64,000 bases of DNA from Polytrichum commune. Lineage: Eukaryota; Streptophyta; Polytrichopsida; Polytrichales; Polytrichaceae. The position numbers were made by a program, and so were the translations under genes. Positions within the stretch are counted from its first letter, which is position 1. Every line of letters begins with the position of its first letter. The notes beneath the pieces are model-generated. The model saw only the letters and a program-made list of their open reading frames with translations, had not been told where the DNA came from and ran no database searches. The stretch lies in NCBI GenBank assembly GCA_950295325.1, contig OX485806.1, positions 34,100,001-34,164,000 of the forward strand, in the 5' to 3' direction. Shown here piece after piece: positions 13,495 through 24,274 of the stretch.

Positions 13495-15296
13495 TTAGTG
13501 GCACTAGTTTTTGAGACAGAATAAGAGAAGGACCCGCTTTTTGAAGGATTAGAGAACATGAAGTTAGTAGAGATACAATGTTTATTTTGGATACATCTAG
13601 CCCCCTTGGAGGTTGAGTGAAGTTTCCCTAGTTTTGAGATAACACAGATGGTTGTACAATGCATGATGGACATGCAGTTTGGGAGTTGTAGGATTGAGGT
13701 TCATACCAAAGTTTTTTTTTTGTTTTGTTTTGGTGGGGGGGAGGTAACCAGTAGTGGACATGACTCAACATACCAAGGGTAAGTATAAGGATGAATTGAT
13801 AGTCTCCAAGGAATTGAGACTATGTTGAGGCAGGGCAAGACATTGAGATATGGTGTTGCCATCAAACTAATATGAGGAAGGAACTAGGAGATAAAGAGCA
13901 GTAGAAACACCACCCGGGTGGTCACGTCAACTAGGGTCTCAACCAAGTCGTGATGCTTGCTAGTGTCCCAACCAAAACCTCTAACTAAGACGCCGCAAAA
14001 ACATCGACCTCGATGCCAACCATAACCTCTAACTAGGACATTGCGAGAACATTGTCCTCAATGCCAATTAGAACCTCTAACTAGGACACCAACCAAGACA
14101 CTAGCCAGGATGTCAGCCACGACGTCGACTAGGATGTCAACTATGTTGTGTAAATAGCGATTGTGTGTCACTGCAGCTCGAGTACCAATCACCACTAACA
14201 AATACAACTAAAACATGGCAAAAGCACACATAAACAACACACCTCCACATGCCCCCCCTTAGTTGACTATGGAGTCCCGCCAAGCAGTTAGGACCAATGC
14301 CAATCCAAAGGGCATGGATAATGAAGAATCGCTCCGCAACCAACGAGTGTGGAAAATGTCATTCCAAGGAACTGTAGGTTGGGTGCAGTGTGAGCCCCAT
14401 CCTTAATCGCCTCTGATGTTTGGCCATCAGATTTTAAAGAATAAAATATGTCGTCTCATGTTTGATCGCGTCTCTAAACTATAACTCATCATTTTCCAAT
14501 TGGGCATGTACAACACGGTGAAAACCATACAGGATCATTGAGTACGACTGGTAGAAGTGGGTAGAAGCACGCTAAGGTTGGTACACTTTGGGCAAAAATC
14601 AAAGTATGTTTAGTACATCAGTTTGGGGCAATTCTTTGAGATTTCTAAATCTAGCATCACCGTCGATTCTCTGTGCCAGGGCAATCGTGGCCGTTGAGTA
14701 CGGGCTTTATGGGGAGTTGACAGACTGGGTTTCGGACTTTAATATTGACGCGTCAGGTTTCCAATTTCGGGCAAGCCAGACTCCCGGCAACCTGGGCGCG
14801 CGCCGGTTTAGCGCGTATTCAAAATTCTCCCGCTTCGTGAGTTGGGCGGAGAATCCTCCTGGGGTAGAGTCGTGGAATTCCGTTTTTTTCGTTTTTTTGT
14901 GCCGCTGGGGAGGCGGAGCTGTGACGTTGGTGAGGCGGAGTTGTGGCGTTGGGAAGGCGGAGCGGAGCTGTTGCGTTGGGAAACAGAGGTCCTGGTTGCA
15001 AATCTGTGTTTTGTTTTTTTTGTTTTTTGTTGTATGAGGGAAGCGCAATGAGAACTGGTCCTCTGGGGTTTAGCTAGGGTTCAGGTAGATTCGGCTTCAC
15101 TCATATCGTGCATTCTGCATTCATTCCATTCATGTTGAGGTTTACGGTTTTGCTCAAGCAAGGTTGCAATTTCGGTCCTCTGGGCTTTAGCTAGGGTTTT
15201 ACTGTCAGGTGGCTTCACTCATTTCATGTCTTCATAGTGAGGATTAGGGTTTTAGGGTTTAGGCAAGGTTTCAAACACAGGCCACATGGTTTAGCA
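13495..15296. other. Upstream region of the 15.3 kb gene, with minisatellites
   Basis: No gene is recognised. A degenerate 48-bp tandem repeat occupies about 13960-14100, with CCTCTAACTA recurring at 13978, 14026 and 14074, followed by 12-bp sub-repeats. A short GC-rich array of GAGGCGGAG units lies at 14915-14990. Two similar segments containing TTTAGCTAGGGTT lie at about 15050-15110 and 15175-15235, just before the likely start codon at 15297. The frames at 14588-15037 and the opposite strand are by-products of this composition. Confidence 0.5.
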
Positions 15297-18285
15297 ATGG
15301 GGAAAAAAGAGAAAAAACAGGACGTTGTTCCTGACGATGATGAACAGCTCCACCTTACCACTGTGGACGACGTAGATGACAAAATTGTTGTTTTGCGGAG
15401 AGGTGCACCTCCTCTTGCATTGTCTTTCGAGGATTTTAGGGATAGTTTTGGGTTGAATGGGACAGGGATCAATCCTCACAAGTCCAGAGACACCAGAGAG
15501 ATCCTCTAGAGCGATCTGACCTCCGTGTTTGGGCCACAGCGAGGCAAGTCAAGGTTTTGGTTTGGGGATGTCAAGAATCCTAAGGTTAAGTCTGCCATTG
15601 CTAGACTGTATCCTATAGTCTACCAGAAACCTTCTCTAATCAAAACTAAGCTCATAGGTAAAGAATTCGCAATTGGTATTGTCGCTGATGTAGTGAAGGG
15701 TTTAGATGTTGATTGGGCATCTTTTGCTCACATCACAAACCGAAATCAGCGTAGTGCATGGCAAAAGAAAATGAAGGCCGCATTGGAGATGAAAGCGGCA
15801 CTCACTGAAAGGAATTTCAGTGACATTTTGGAGGAAGAAGATATGGACACTTTAATGCAAGGTGACGTCCTTGTGAAGGGAGAGCCCGGTGAGTTGCCGT
15901 GTGGAGGGGTGGGTGGACAGAGTTCCTCCTGGATTGAGAAAAAAAAGCGAGAGAGCAACGACCTTCAACGTCTGGTTGAATTGGAGCTGCTTGCTCTGAG
16001 GATTGATATGGACACGGCTGTGAAAGAGAAGCAACGCCTGGACTCTAAGGTGGAGGGCGTCCGCATAATGCTGGACTCCATGGATGCGACCTGCAAGGAG
16101 TACAAGAAGAAGCTTGAGGGTTGTACCGAGCTGAACGAGTTGCCGACAATGCAGATGACCTTTGACTTCTACGAGGCCACTTTCAAGAGGACAGAGGGTG
16201 AGTACAACGCCATTGTTGCTGACCAGCAACTCCAAGCCTCTCTTCATGAGAAGTTGGTGCGGAGGGAAACGTTCCTCGTGAGTCAACAATCTATTCTGGC
16301 CAAGCAGTTGTCCAATTTACGAAGTGGACGGCCTGGACTGGCTTTGCACCCCCACCCCATGTGCAACTCACTAGAGTTAGAGCTGATGGATAGTGATTCT
16401 ATAATGGTAACGAATTGCGTTTTGTGTGATTGCCCATTTTCTTACAATGACATTCTAGTGTGTAGCTGCCGCCATGTATACCACCCATGGTGTGCTGTGT
16501 CCTGGTTTAGTACATCAGTAAAGTGTGTAGAAAAATCATGTTCAGTTGTTCATCCAGACTGGTACAAAAGTTTTGGCTTTGGGGAACTTCCCATTAGTCT
16601 TGAAGAGAAGGCCGATGCACTGGATTGCGACCTCCAAAGAAAGCTGGCTCTATCAGAGAGAACAACTGCTGCCAAGCTGAGTGGTGCAGACATTGGTATG
16701 CTTCCATCTACTTGAGCATCTTGTTTTTGTGACTCATTTAATGTACACAATGTCAATATTGGGTTTAGGGTTTGACATGTTCTGTATTAGAATATACTTG
16801 TAGTACACATGCTCTGTGAATTGTAGTATATTGAAGTGTTTATAACGCTTCAACATAGTACACTAGTTACACTCGCAAATAGTACACTTAGTATATGTCA
16901 ATGTACTACTGAGTCTATTAACATACATAATAACAGTAGTTTTACAGTATGCTTTGGGCACTCAGAAGTATATGCACATATTCTGAGTATGTTTTGCACT
17001 CATGAGGCATACACTAGTTATAATCAAGTATAGTCTGAATAGTACATTTCAGTGTAATAATGGGTCTATCAGCATACATTGCAAGAGTACTTTACCTGTA
17101 TGCTTTGGGCACTCAGAAGTATATGCACATATTCTCAATGTGTTTTGCACTCAAGATTCATACACTAGTTATAATCAGGTATAGTCTGATTAGTACATTT
17201 CAGTGTAATAATGGGTCTATCAGCATACATTGCAAGATTACTTTACCTGTATGCTTTGTGTACTCATAAGTACATACACATATTTTGAATATGTTTTGCA
17301 CTCAGGATTCATTATTAGACTATGTTATTATGCCACTCACTGCTATATTGTAGTCTTATACACTTAATCACGTATATAAGTGAATTGTTTCTTATGCTTT
17401 GGTTTATTAATTGCAGGGTCCTCTCAACAGCCATTTCCTGGGCAGGCTTCGGTGTGCACAGGGACATACAGCTTGGGAGAGACTAGTCAAGCACAAATAC
17501 CGCATTCAGGAACAAAGGTTTGCACAGGGACATACAGCTTGGGGGAGACTAGTCAAGCACAGGTTCCACCCTCAGGAACAAAGAGTGTACTTTCGCCACC
17601 CTCTCGACTCCCATCTACTGAGGCTGCACCATCAGCTACTACTCCGACGACGTCCTCTCGACTTACATCTACTGAGGCTCCACATGGAGTAACTACTCCG
17701 ACGAAGTCGCCATCCAAGTCTCCTCAGAAGTCGTTATTCACGACATTGGTTTTAGGCATTTCAAAGGGTGCAGATGCTCCGGGGCAATCATCTGAAGCGA
17801 TTGCTACAGAGGTGAATCAATTGCAGGCTGTTAATGACACAATTGTCAGCACCCCGGGGAAAACCCAAGAACATGGTTCTCAAGCTTCAAGTGCTGACGA
17901 TGAGCCCTTGCAAGAAGAGGTCAATGACAGACCTCGAGGAAAGGATGCAGAAATTGACCATGCAGAGGACAACCCGAAACTTGACGTGTCCAAGGATGAT
18001 GAGGTGGCCAAATTGAAGGCCACAATTGCAGAGCTCACCAAGCAACAAGCCAGCAAGGGAGTAGTATGTAGGCCACCAGCATTTGTGGAAGACCCGGGGA
18101 AGACCCTAGTAGCGTCACAGAAGACTAGGAGCGCTGTAGATGTTGAAACTAGTGGCAAGCCTACTTCCATAACCACGAGGAACAAATCAAAATTCGAGAA
18201 GGTTAGGACCCGAGTAGATGGGCCTTCGGAAACGCTGGAGGTCATGGGAAGCGGACCGAAGAAGACAAAAAAGAAGAAGAAGTAG
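15297..18285 (+). pseudogene. RING-like/coiled-coil protein gene of a two-gene mobile unit, one in-frame stop
   Basis: Two exons are visible: 15297-16695 and 17417-18285, joined across an intron with donor G|GTATGC and acceptor TTGCAG|GG that keeps the frame (phase 1). ATG at 15297 (MGKKEKK) is chosen as start. One TAG at 15507-15509 breaks an otherwise continuous frame; replacing it would give about 755 residues. In order one sees a basic N-terminus, a 120-residue globular part, a charged helical stretch likely to be coiled coil, a Cys/His cluster (CVLC, CSCRHVYHPWC and a CVEKSC pair) resembling a RING-type zinc site, then a low-complexity Ser/Thr/Pro tail with a tandem 22-residue repeat (VCTGTYSLGETSQAQ) and a terminal Lys run. 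It converges on the DDE-like gene to the right with a 484-bp gap. Function is unknown. It may be an accessory protein of a DNA transposon, or a decayed host gene. Confidence 0.6.
16890..17330. repeat. 151-bp tandem repeat inside the intron
   Basis: The word GCTTTGGGCACTCAGAAG recurs at 16951, 17102 and (diverged) 17253, so the unit is 151 bp with almost three copies. The array fills most of the 721-bp intron 16696-17416. The small frames at 16836-17269 are products of the repeat and not genes. Confidence 0.9.
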
Positions 18286-18769
18286 GATAGGATAGGGTGA
18301 AATTTTGAGGGAGTTACCCTGTACCAGAACCCTTTATAAACTCAAATTTTTGGTGGTTTATTGGGTATCCGTGACTCACTTGAGTTTGTGCATAATTTGA
18401 GAGTACATATGAGCATCTAGAGTAGTTTTAGGCAAATTGAAGCATATAGGGTAGTTTTATGCAGATTGAAGCATGTAGAGAGTTTTAGGGTCCTTGACTC
18501 AGATTATATCAACTCAAATTATAGCATGCCCTAATCTGGTTTAAAGTCGTTGACTCGGATTATATCAAGTCATGATCAATTGTATTGATATTTACTGAAT
18601 AGAGTTATGAATACAGGCTTGTTTGATTCATGTGTCACATCAGTGGCATCCTCCAGCTGAATTTTGAAGGTGTAAGACGTACTTATGTCATTGTATGCCT
18701 ATTGCCAATGATATTTCAAATGAAGTGCAAAAATTATGAAGGGGGGAGTTTAAAAACTTCCTCATAATA
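18286..18769. other. Gap between two convergent genes
   Basis: This 484-bp segment separates the two converging stop codons and should hold both 3' ends. It has a few loosely repeated phrases (AGAGTAGTTTTAGGCA and GGGTAGTTTTATGCAGA; TTGACTCAGATTATATCAA and TTGACTCGGATTATATCAA). No gene is seen. Confidence 0.6.
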
Positions 18770-21700
18770 TTATAGAGCCTCTAGGCTTGTTGTAATTACA
18801 TCAATTGTCTCACTTAACAATTGGTAAACATGCTCATCACCCTTTACTCTATGAGCAGCTGGGACCATCTGAAATTTGCATGCAATAACTAAGGAGGCAT
18901 TGATATAAGCTACTATGGAATTCCTCAAGTACACATATGAATTAGGGCTACTCCCCCATTTCTGATAGTAGGTTCTTGCAATGACATATTCTCCAACATC
19001 GAATTGCCCACCCCAAATACATGTAAATTTCTCCCTTACGATCTGCTTTCTCTTTTGGCATTGAAGAATGTAGAAGTCCACCCCTTCTGCATTACCTTCA
19101 ATCGCCGGAACTGCAAAATTATCGCCAGCAGACACCAAGTCTCCTAGTGTCTCTTCAGTGACGTAATCCCATGGCTCTGATTCTCCAGCTTGAGCCTGAC
19201 ATGAAATCATCTGCTCCCTTACAAATGATACATCTGTTGGAACAAGTTTAATAACCCTCCAAGGCTGGACATGGGCCATCTTCTCGCAAGCTGCCCAATC
19301 ACCGTCCATGCAGGGAGTACAAAAACAAGACAACTGCCTTACCATTAGCAATGTTGGATCAGAAATTGACACTCCTTGGATTGAGTGCAATTTTCTAGAG
19401 CCGACGATGGTGTCACATCCGTGAAGGTGCCGACGATCTACATCGGCAGGCTCAATAAGGTGAAAGTACCTATGAGACGCTATTTTGTTTCCACCACTCG
19501 AATTGTCCACAATGCCCTCCATAGTCTCCTTCAAGAAATCAACAACATCTCTTGCATCTTGTAGCTTCCGCCAGGGGTTGTGCAGTTGCTCTGTACGCAA
19601 AGCCCTCTTCACAACAGCGCCTGCTCCATCCCATTCGCCTTTCCCATGGCCTGTACCAAAAAAATTCCACGACATGACACACCCTCCAGTAAGGCCTGGG
19701 TATCTGCTAACAAAATACATGGGCCTCGAACCTTTAAATTGCCCGGCACAACCATCACTCCAAACCCAATGACGAGCTACATTGACCCCTTGCAATTTCA
19801 ACCACTCCCAATGCTGCAAGAAGCAATGTTGTACAAATAAGGTGTCATGGGTTTTATCGTCTGACACATAGAAGTGACTCTCTTTCACCATGCTATTAGT
19901 CAATGCATCCAATCTATAAGTTATGTGAACAAGAATTGTAATCTGGGAAGAATGCCAATGCATGGATTGAATTTCGTTTTGGATCTCAAACGAATAGTTC
20001 TCGGCAAAATCAACATGGGAGAGGATAGCATCAGCAGGTAACTCCTTCATACTAATCCTACAGTGGACATCCTGCCACCTTGCAATGAAGTTGTGACTAA
20101 CAAACTCCCGCAACTTTGGCTTCAAATACTCAAAAAAACTAAGTCAAGAGGTTTCCATGAAAACCTCCCTAATTCGTTTTCTGGGTTCCCCATTATCGTT
20201 TACTCCAACCACCTCGTAGCTGAAACACCTCCACTTCAAAGCAAAAGACGGAGATGATACCTCTAAAGGGCACAATTGGAGAGTATGTGCACCGCAATTG
20301 GAACATTCACCCATCAAACATTCTAGCTTATGGAACTCCTCTGATTCCCCTTTTGGACATACAATCTGCTCCCATAATTTAGTAACTCCATCGCATTTGC
20401 CCAAATGCGCACAACAAGAATCATCATCGGAATTGTAACAAACTGGACATGAACAAGTACAAGAAATGGTAGAGTGTACTCCCTTCACAGCATCCCTCAT
20501 TGTGTTGACTGCCTCCCGTAGCATGTCAATCTCAACATGGTACTTGCAGCAACAGACATTTCGGTCTTTACACTTTTTGACAAAAAAAGGCTTCAGGCAC
20601 TCGAACGCACGCATGGAAATGGTAGCATCAGGGTGAGACTGAAGAAAACGCTCATAGAATGAAGCCTGCACAATATATTTGTGTCCATTGTACTTTAAAT
20701 TTGTACTACCACATACTATACAAGGAGTATGGGTAAGGGATATGTGGGAAGAATACAGAACCCAAAAGTAGTCCAATGACTTTCCAGGACTACACATTAC
20801 TAACCCTTTGTGTATGGTGTATAATGAAAGCTTTGAGTAGTACATTGTAGTACTATGAAAATGCAAGTATGAATAAGGAATTCATACTCCTAGGACTTCA
20901 GACAGAGACTACTGACACTACCGAGGTATCTAATGTATACTAAGATGAGGCAGGCAATATACATTATGGTACACAATAATCATCATTGTGTATACTAGCA
21001 TTGTAAATTACACAGCACTGGCAGTACCATAAGTATATGGCACTGTATGGACACCATAAGTAGAGTACTTTGAAGGTAGTTCTCGTACACTATTAGGTGT
21101 GACAATGTTTTAGCAATACCACCTATCATACGATATGTACCAAACCAGCAAATACTATGAGTACTATGTGGAGAGCTGATAACAGATTTAAAAACAACCT
21201 TACACCCCAAGATGAATTCTTGAAACTGCTTAAAACATTATGAGAGAACAATGGTTGTTAAAGGGTGACATGAATTTTCATGTCCACTTGAGGAAGAACT
21301 TCAGATCGCATACCTGACTTTCCAATAGAAGGTGAGTAGCGTGCTGATCGTACATTTTGGGCCCCAACCGCTTTCTGGTCACATCTTTCTTATTGGGACT
21401 CACACGAGTTGCTGAAGTCCACCAAGCGATCACAAGTTCTCTGGTCCCCCTCAGAACACCATCCCTCCTTCTCCTCTCAGCCAACTTGAAAATGGAGGAT
21501 CCACTTGATTCAAGTGTTCTTCGTCTATGAATGGCAGAGGAAATATTTTGGGGATTCGTCCCCAACACTCTCGACAAGGCTCGGACGCCAGTGGCGTCGC
21601 TATTCACTGCGGCTTCCAGCAAGGTCGTCTTCCTCACAAGCTTCTCTGCAGAGCTCGCATTTTTCAACATTTGCAACTCTTTCTTATAAGACTGAATAAA

Positions 21701-22108
21701 TGAATGAGTAGCCTTGGCCTCCAATTCAGAGCTATAATACTCCGGCAAATGTGGAGCAATGGCATTGTTCCTGAGAACTGCTTCTAAAACAGCCGCTCGA
21801 AAACGCGGACCAGCACAATCGTTCTCCAACTCAGCTACAATGAAAGAACAAATTTTGGTTGATACTCTAAGGACATCCCGTCGACCAGTATTTATCAATT
21901 CTCCACCCTCCCTCAATAATGCCATCTGCTCAGACCTTAGATTCAGATTTCTCTTCCTTGCCCTACATTGTCGTTGGCGTTCTGCAGCATTCTCCCTTGC
22001 TGCTACAAGAAAAGCGGTAGGTTGAAGAGGTGACTGTAAGTGCGCTCTCTGGGCAGGTCCAGGCCGTTTAACACCCCGACGACGATCTTGGGCTCTTGTG
22101 TTGCCCAT
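18770..22108 (-). pseudogene. DDE-transposase-like gene, one in-frame stop
   Basis: Exon 1 runs 22108-21314 (265 codons from an ATG) and ends CAG|GTATGC, a good donor. A second long exon runs from about 20850 to 18770 in one frame, broken only by TGA at 20144-20146. The acceptor between them was not settled; CAG|gtatgc is phase 0 and no clean phase-0 acceptor stands out. The N-terminal part is basic (RARKRN) and helical. The middle has Cys-rich clusters (CCCKYHVE; CTCSCPVC; CSNCGAH) likely to bind zinc. The C-terminal part has HVDFAENY, WSDGCAGQFKG and GHGKGEWDGAGAV, spaced like the Asp, Asp, Glu of RNase-H-fold transposases (D39, D124, E164 of the 451-codon segment that starts at 20125). The superfamily was not identified. 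Other readings are a domesticated transposase or two adjacent genes. Confidence 0.6.
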
Positions 22109-23048
22109 ATTGCAAGCACGACCCCTGAACCCCTTGTCGGTGTCGATTCCAGCAACAACTAGCCACAGACGTCGGAGACCACAAAATTGCGAACCCTAGC
22201 AAAACGCAAGCTCACCTCGCGCGTGACGTGCAGCAAAGTCCCAAAACCCTAACGAAAAACAACAAGCCCATTGTAACGTCCCATTCAGCCACCACCTATC
22301 AACCCTAACGTCGAATGACGCGGCCCCACATAGACACCCAACAGACCCACGCGCTTTCCATTTTTATCCGACGCAGCATTTGCCTGCAATAGCATTGACA
22401 GGACTGTAGACGATATAGTAAGATAGAGAATGCCACGTGGGCATCTGCCATTGGCCGAATGACCTTGACGAAGTATGTTAAACTACTATGGCAGTACATA
22501 TGGTATATGCACCCTGCCTGTGCGCATTTTTTTTTAGATCAGATATCTGGAAAGAAAAAGCGTTTGTTCCCAAAAAAACCCTTAAGCCCACGTAGTGTAC
22601 TCTCTGATTTATACGGGCAGAAGTTAAAATGCCCAAAAACATTTTGTTTTACCATGATTCAAGCACTTACAAATATAACCCCAATTTCTTTCATTAACCG
22701 TTGACTGGAGTGCAAATGTTGCAATTCTTCAACAAAGTATGCTTCATTTATATATATTACACATGTCACAAAAGAGTCATAGAAAAATATAACATGGAAC
22801 TCACAAAACAAAGTCCTTTTTCATCAAAAATATACTGTGTGACAGGGAACCAATGGTATACAAATATACTCACCACGGTTAAACCATGATGAGTTTCTTG
22901 ATAGAAACTAGAGTAATTATTGCTCATCTATATCCACAACCATATTATTCCATGTTATCCCTCAAAGAGATGCTACATTGAAATCCACACCCAATTGAAT
23001 GCAACATTCCTCTGAAACTGTACACTGTGACAACATTTTTGTACTAGT
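22109..23048. other. Upstream region of the DDE-like gene, then retroelement flank
   Basis: 22109-22330 is GC-richer and is the likely 5' region of the leftward DDE-like gene. 22500-23048 is AT-rich, has no recognisable gene, and lies directly downstream of the retrotransposon's last stop, where a 3' untranslated region and LTR would be expected. No LTR could be recognised by eye. Confidence 0.4.
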
Positions 23049-23230
23049 TTAGCGTGCTTCTACCCAAGTACCAAGTACTGAAGATCCTCGACAGCGAGAC
23101 TAACTCCACTATCTAGATGGTAGAGAAGTCAAGGGTGGCCTCAAGCATGCCATGTGCCAACCACGTTGACACTGATCACACAAGAGTATCGTAGCCGATC
23201 CTTTCTTCTCCCCACACACAAGACATGGGA
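23049..23230 (-). pseudogene. PHD finger at the end of pol
   Basis: The frame ending at TAA 23051-23049 reads CLVCGEKK, then LLCDQCQRGWHMACLRPPL, then WS-stop-SRC. This is the C4HC3 layout of a PHD finger (CxxC, CDxC, WHxxC, CLxPPL, WxCxxC), with the seventh Cys replaced by a TAG and another TAG just before. PHD fingers usually read the histone H3 tail. At the C-terminus of an integrase it could steer integration towards particular chromatin (inference). First Cys codon is 23225-23223. Confidence 0.75.
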
Positions 23231-23289
23231 GACCCTCTGGCACAACAGCCATGTCAGGATGAACTGTATACCATCAATCCACTTGCTAA

Positions 23290-23600
23290 AATGCTCCACC
23301 ATCACCAACACGTACTTTGCTCTACGTGGTGTGACAATAAACGGTCCTGTAAAGTCCAATGACCAGCAGTAGCCCAGTCCCATGATAGGTAAGGGCTATA
23401 ATTGAGGTGACAAGGTGTTGAAGCTAGACCTGACCCGGTCACAAATTTCACATCTCCTGTCATAAGCAACCATTTACTGATACATGCCAATCCACCAATA
23501 TTGGCCACACAACATCAAATGTGTCGTGCGTATGCCAAAATGGCTAGTTCCTCGTGCCCTTGTCGCACCAAGAAGGCACTCTGATCCGGTCTAGGAACAA
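23290..23600 (-). pseudogene. Integrase N-terminal and first core part, internally deleted
   Basis: The remnant shows MGLGYCWSLDFTGPF, with the first catalytic Asp in WSLDF, then KYVLVMVEHFSKWI. In Ty3/gypsy integrases about 250 further residues, including the second Asp and the Glu, follow HFSKW. Here the sequence passes within about ten codons into the PHD finger segment, so the catalytic core is missing. The upstream part (23400-23600) is broken by several stops and frameshifts. Confidence 0.75.
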
Positions 23601-23798
23601 TATGCTTTGTCCCATCCGACCACAATTAAAATAATAAATTGTTCCCCCAACGGAATCTTGTTATTCGATGTCTAATTTGATCTCTTTTCATTGCCGAAAT
23701 AGACAAGGAAAATGTTCCATGCTAAAGCTTATGCAATACGAGAAGATCCTCCATATATCCGCAATAGCTTGAGGTCGATCAGTCTCATCATCCGAGCC

Positions 23799-24274
23799 CT
23801 ATATCGGAACCTCAACAGCAGCGCCAGAAAACAAAGTGAGGTAAGCAACCGCATGCCAACCTATAACCGTCTCTTGATTACAATCTCTATGCCATTTGGC
23901 CCCGGACAAGTCCTCATCCAAAGGACTTTGATTGCGTGAGAGTCCATCTGCATCCAAGTTGATAATTCCGGCACGGTGTATCACCTCAAAGTTGTACTCC
24001 TGGAGCAATAAAGTCCACCTGGAAAGCTTGCTAGTAAGCTTATCCGGCTCCATGAGTCACCATAAAGGCTGATGATCAGTCACCAAAGTAAAGCGCTGAC
24101 CATAGAGATATAGCCAAAAATGGACAATTGCCCACACTGCCGCCAAAGCTTCTCTCTCGTAGGACGAATAATTGGCTTCCGCAGTGTTGTTGTTTGGTGA
24201 AGCATAAGCAACAACATACTCATGGCCATAATCATCTTTCTGAGTGAAAATTGCTCCCAAACCCAATGAACTCT
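23799..24274 (-). pseudogene. RNase H domain, interrupted
   Basis: The segment has LHTD at its start (first Asp), GLGAIFTQ, YSSYEREALAAVWAI (catalytic Glu region), TLVTDHQPL (third acidic site) and the connector FEVIHRAG with DADGLSRN that leads to integrase. It is in the same frame as the YVDD block. A TAG follows LHTD and a TGA follows DHQPLW; both fit TGG changed by G-to-A. Its role would be to remove the RNA strand after reverse transcription. Confidence 0.8.

Noticed and set aside
14588..15048. Long frames on both strands (149 and 113 codons)
   Set aside because: They overlap each other and a GC-rich minisatellite (GAGGCGGAG units) with T-runs; no family motif and no plausible splice to the downstream gene.
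15243..15264. Telomere-like TTTAGGG words
   Set aside because: Only two or three imperfect units here and at 9158; not a telomeric tract.
20995..21210. 71-codon minus-strand frame between the two exons of the DDE-like gene
   Set aside because: Lies in the presumed intron, has no motif and no flanking splice sites that keep the frame; a short extra exon here cannot be fully excluded.
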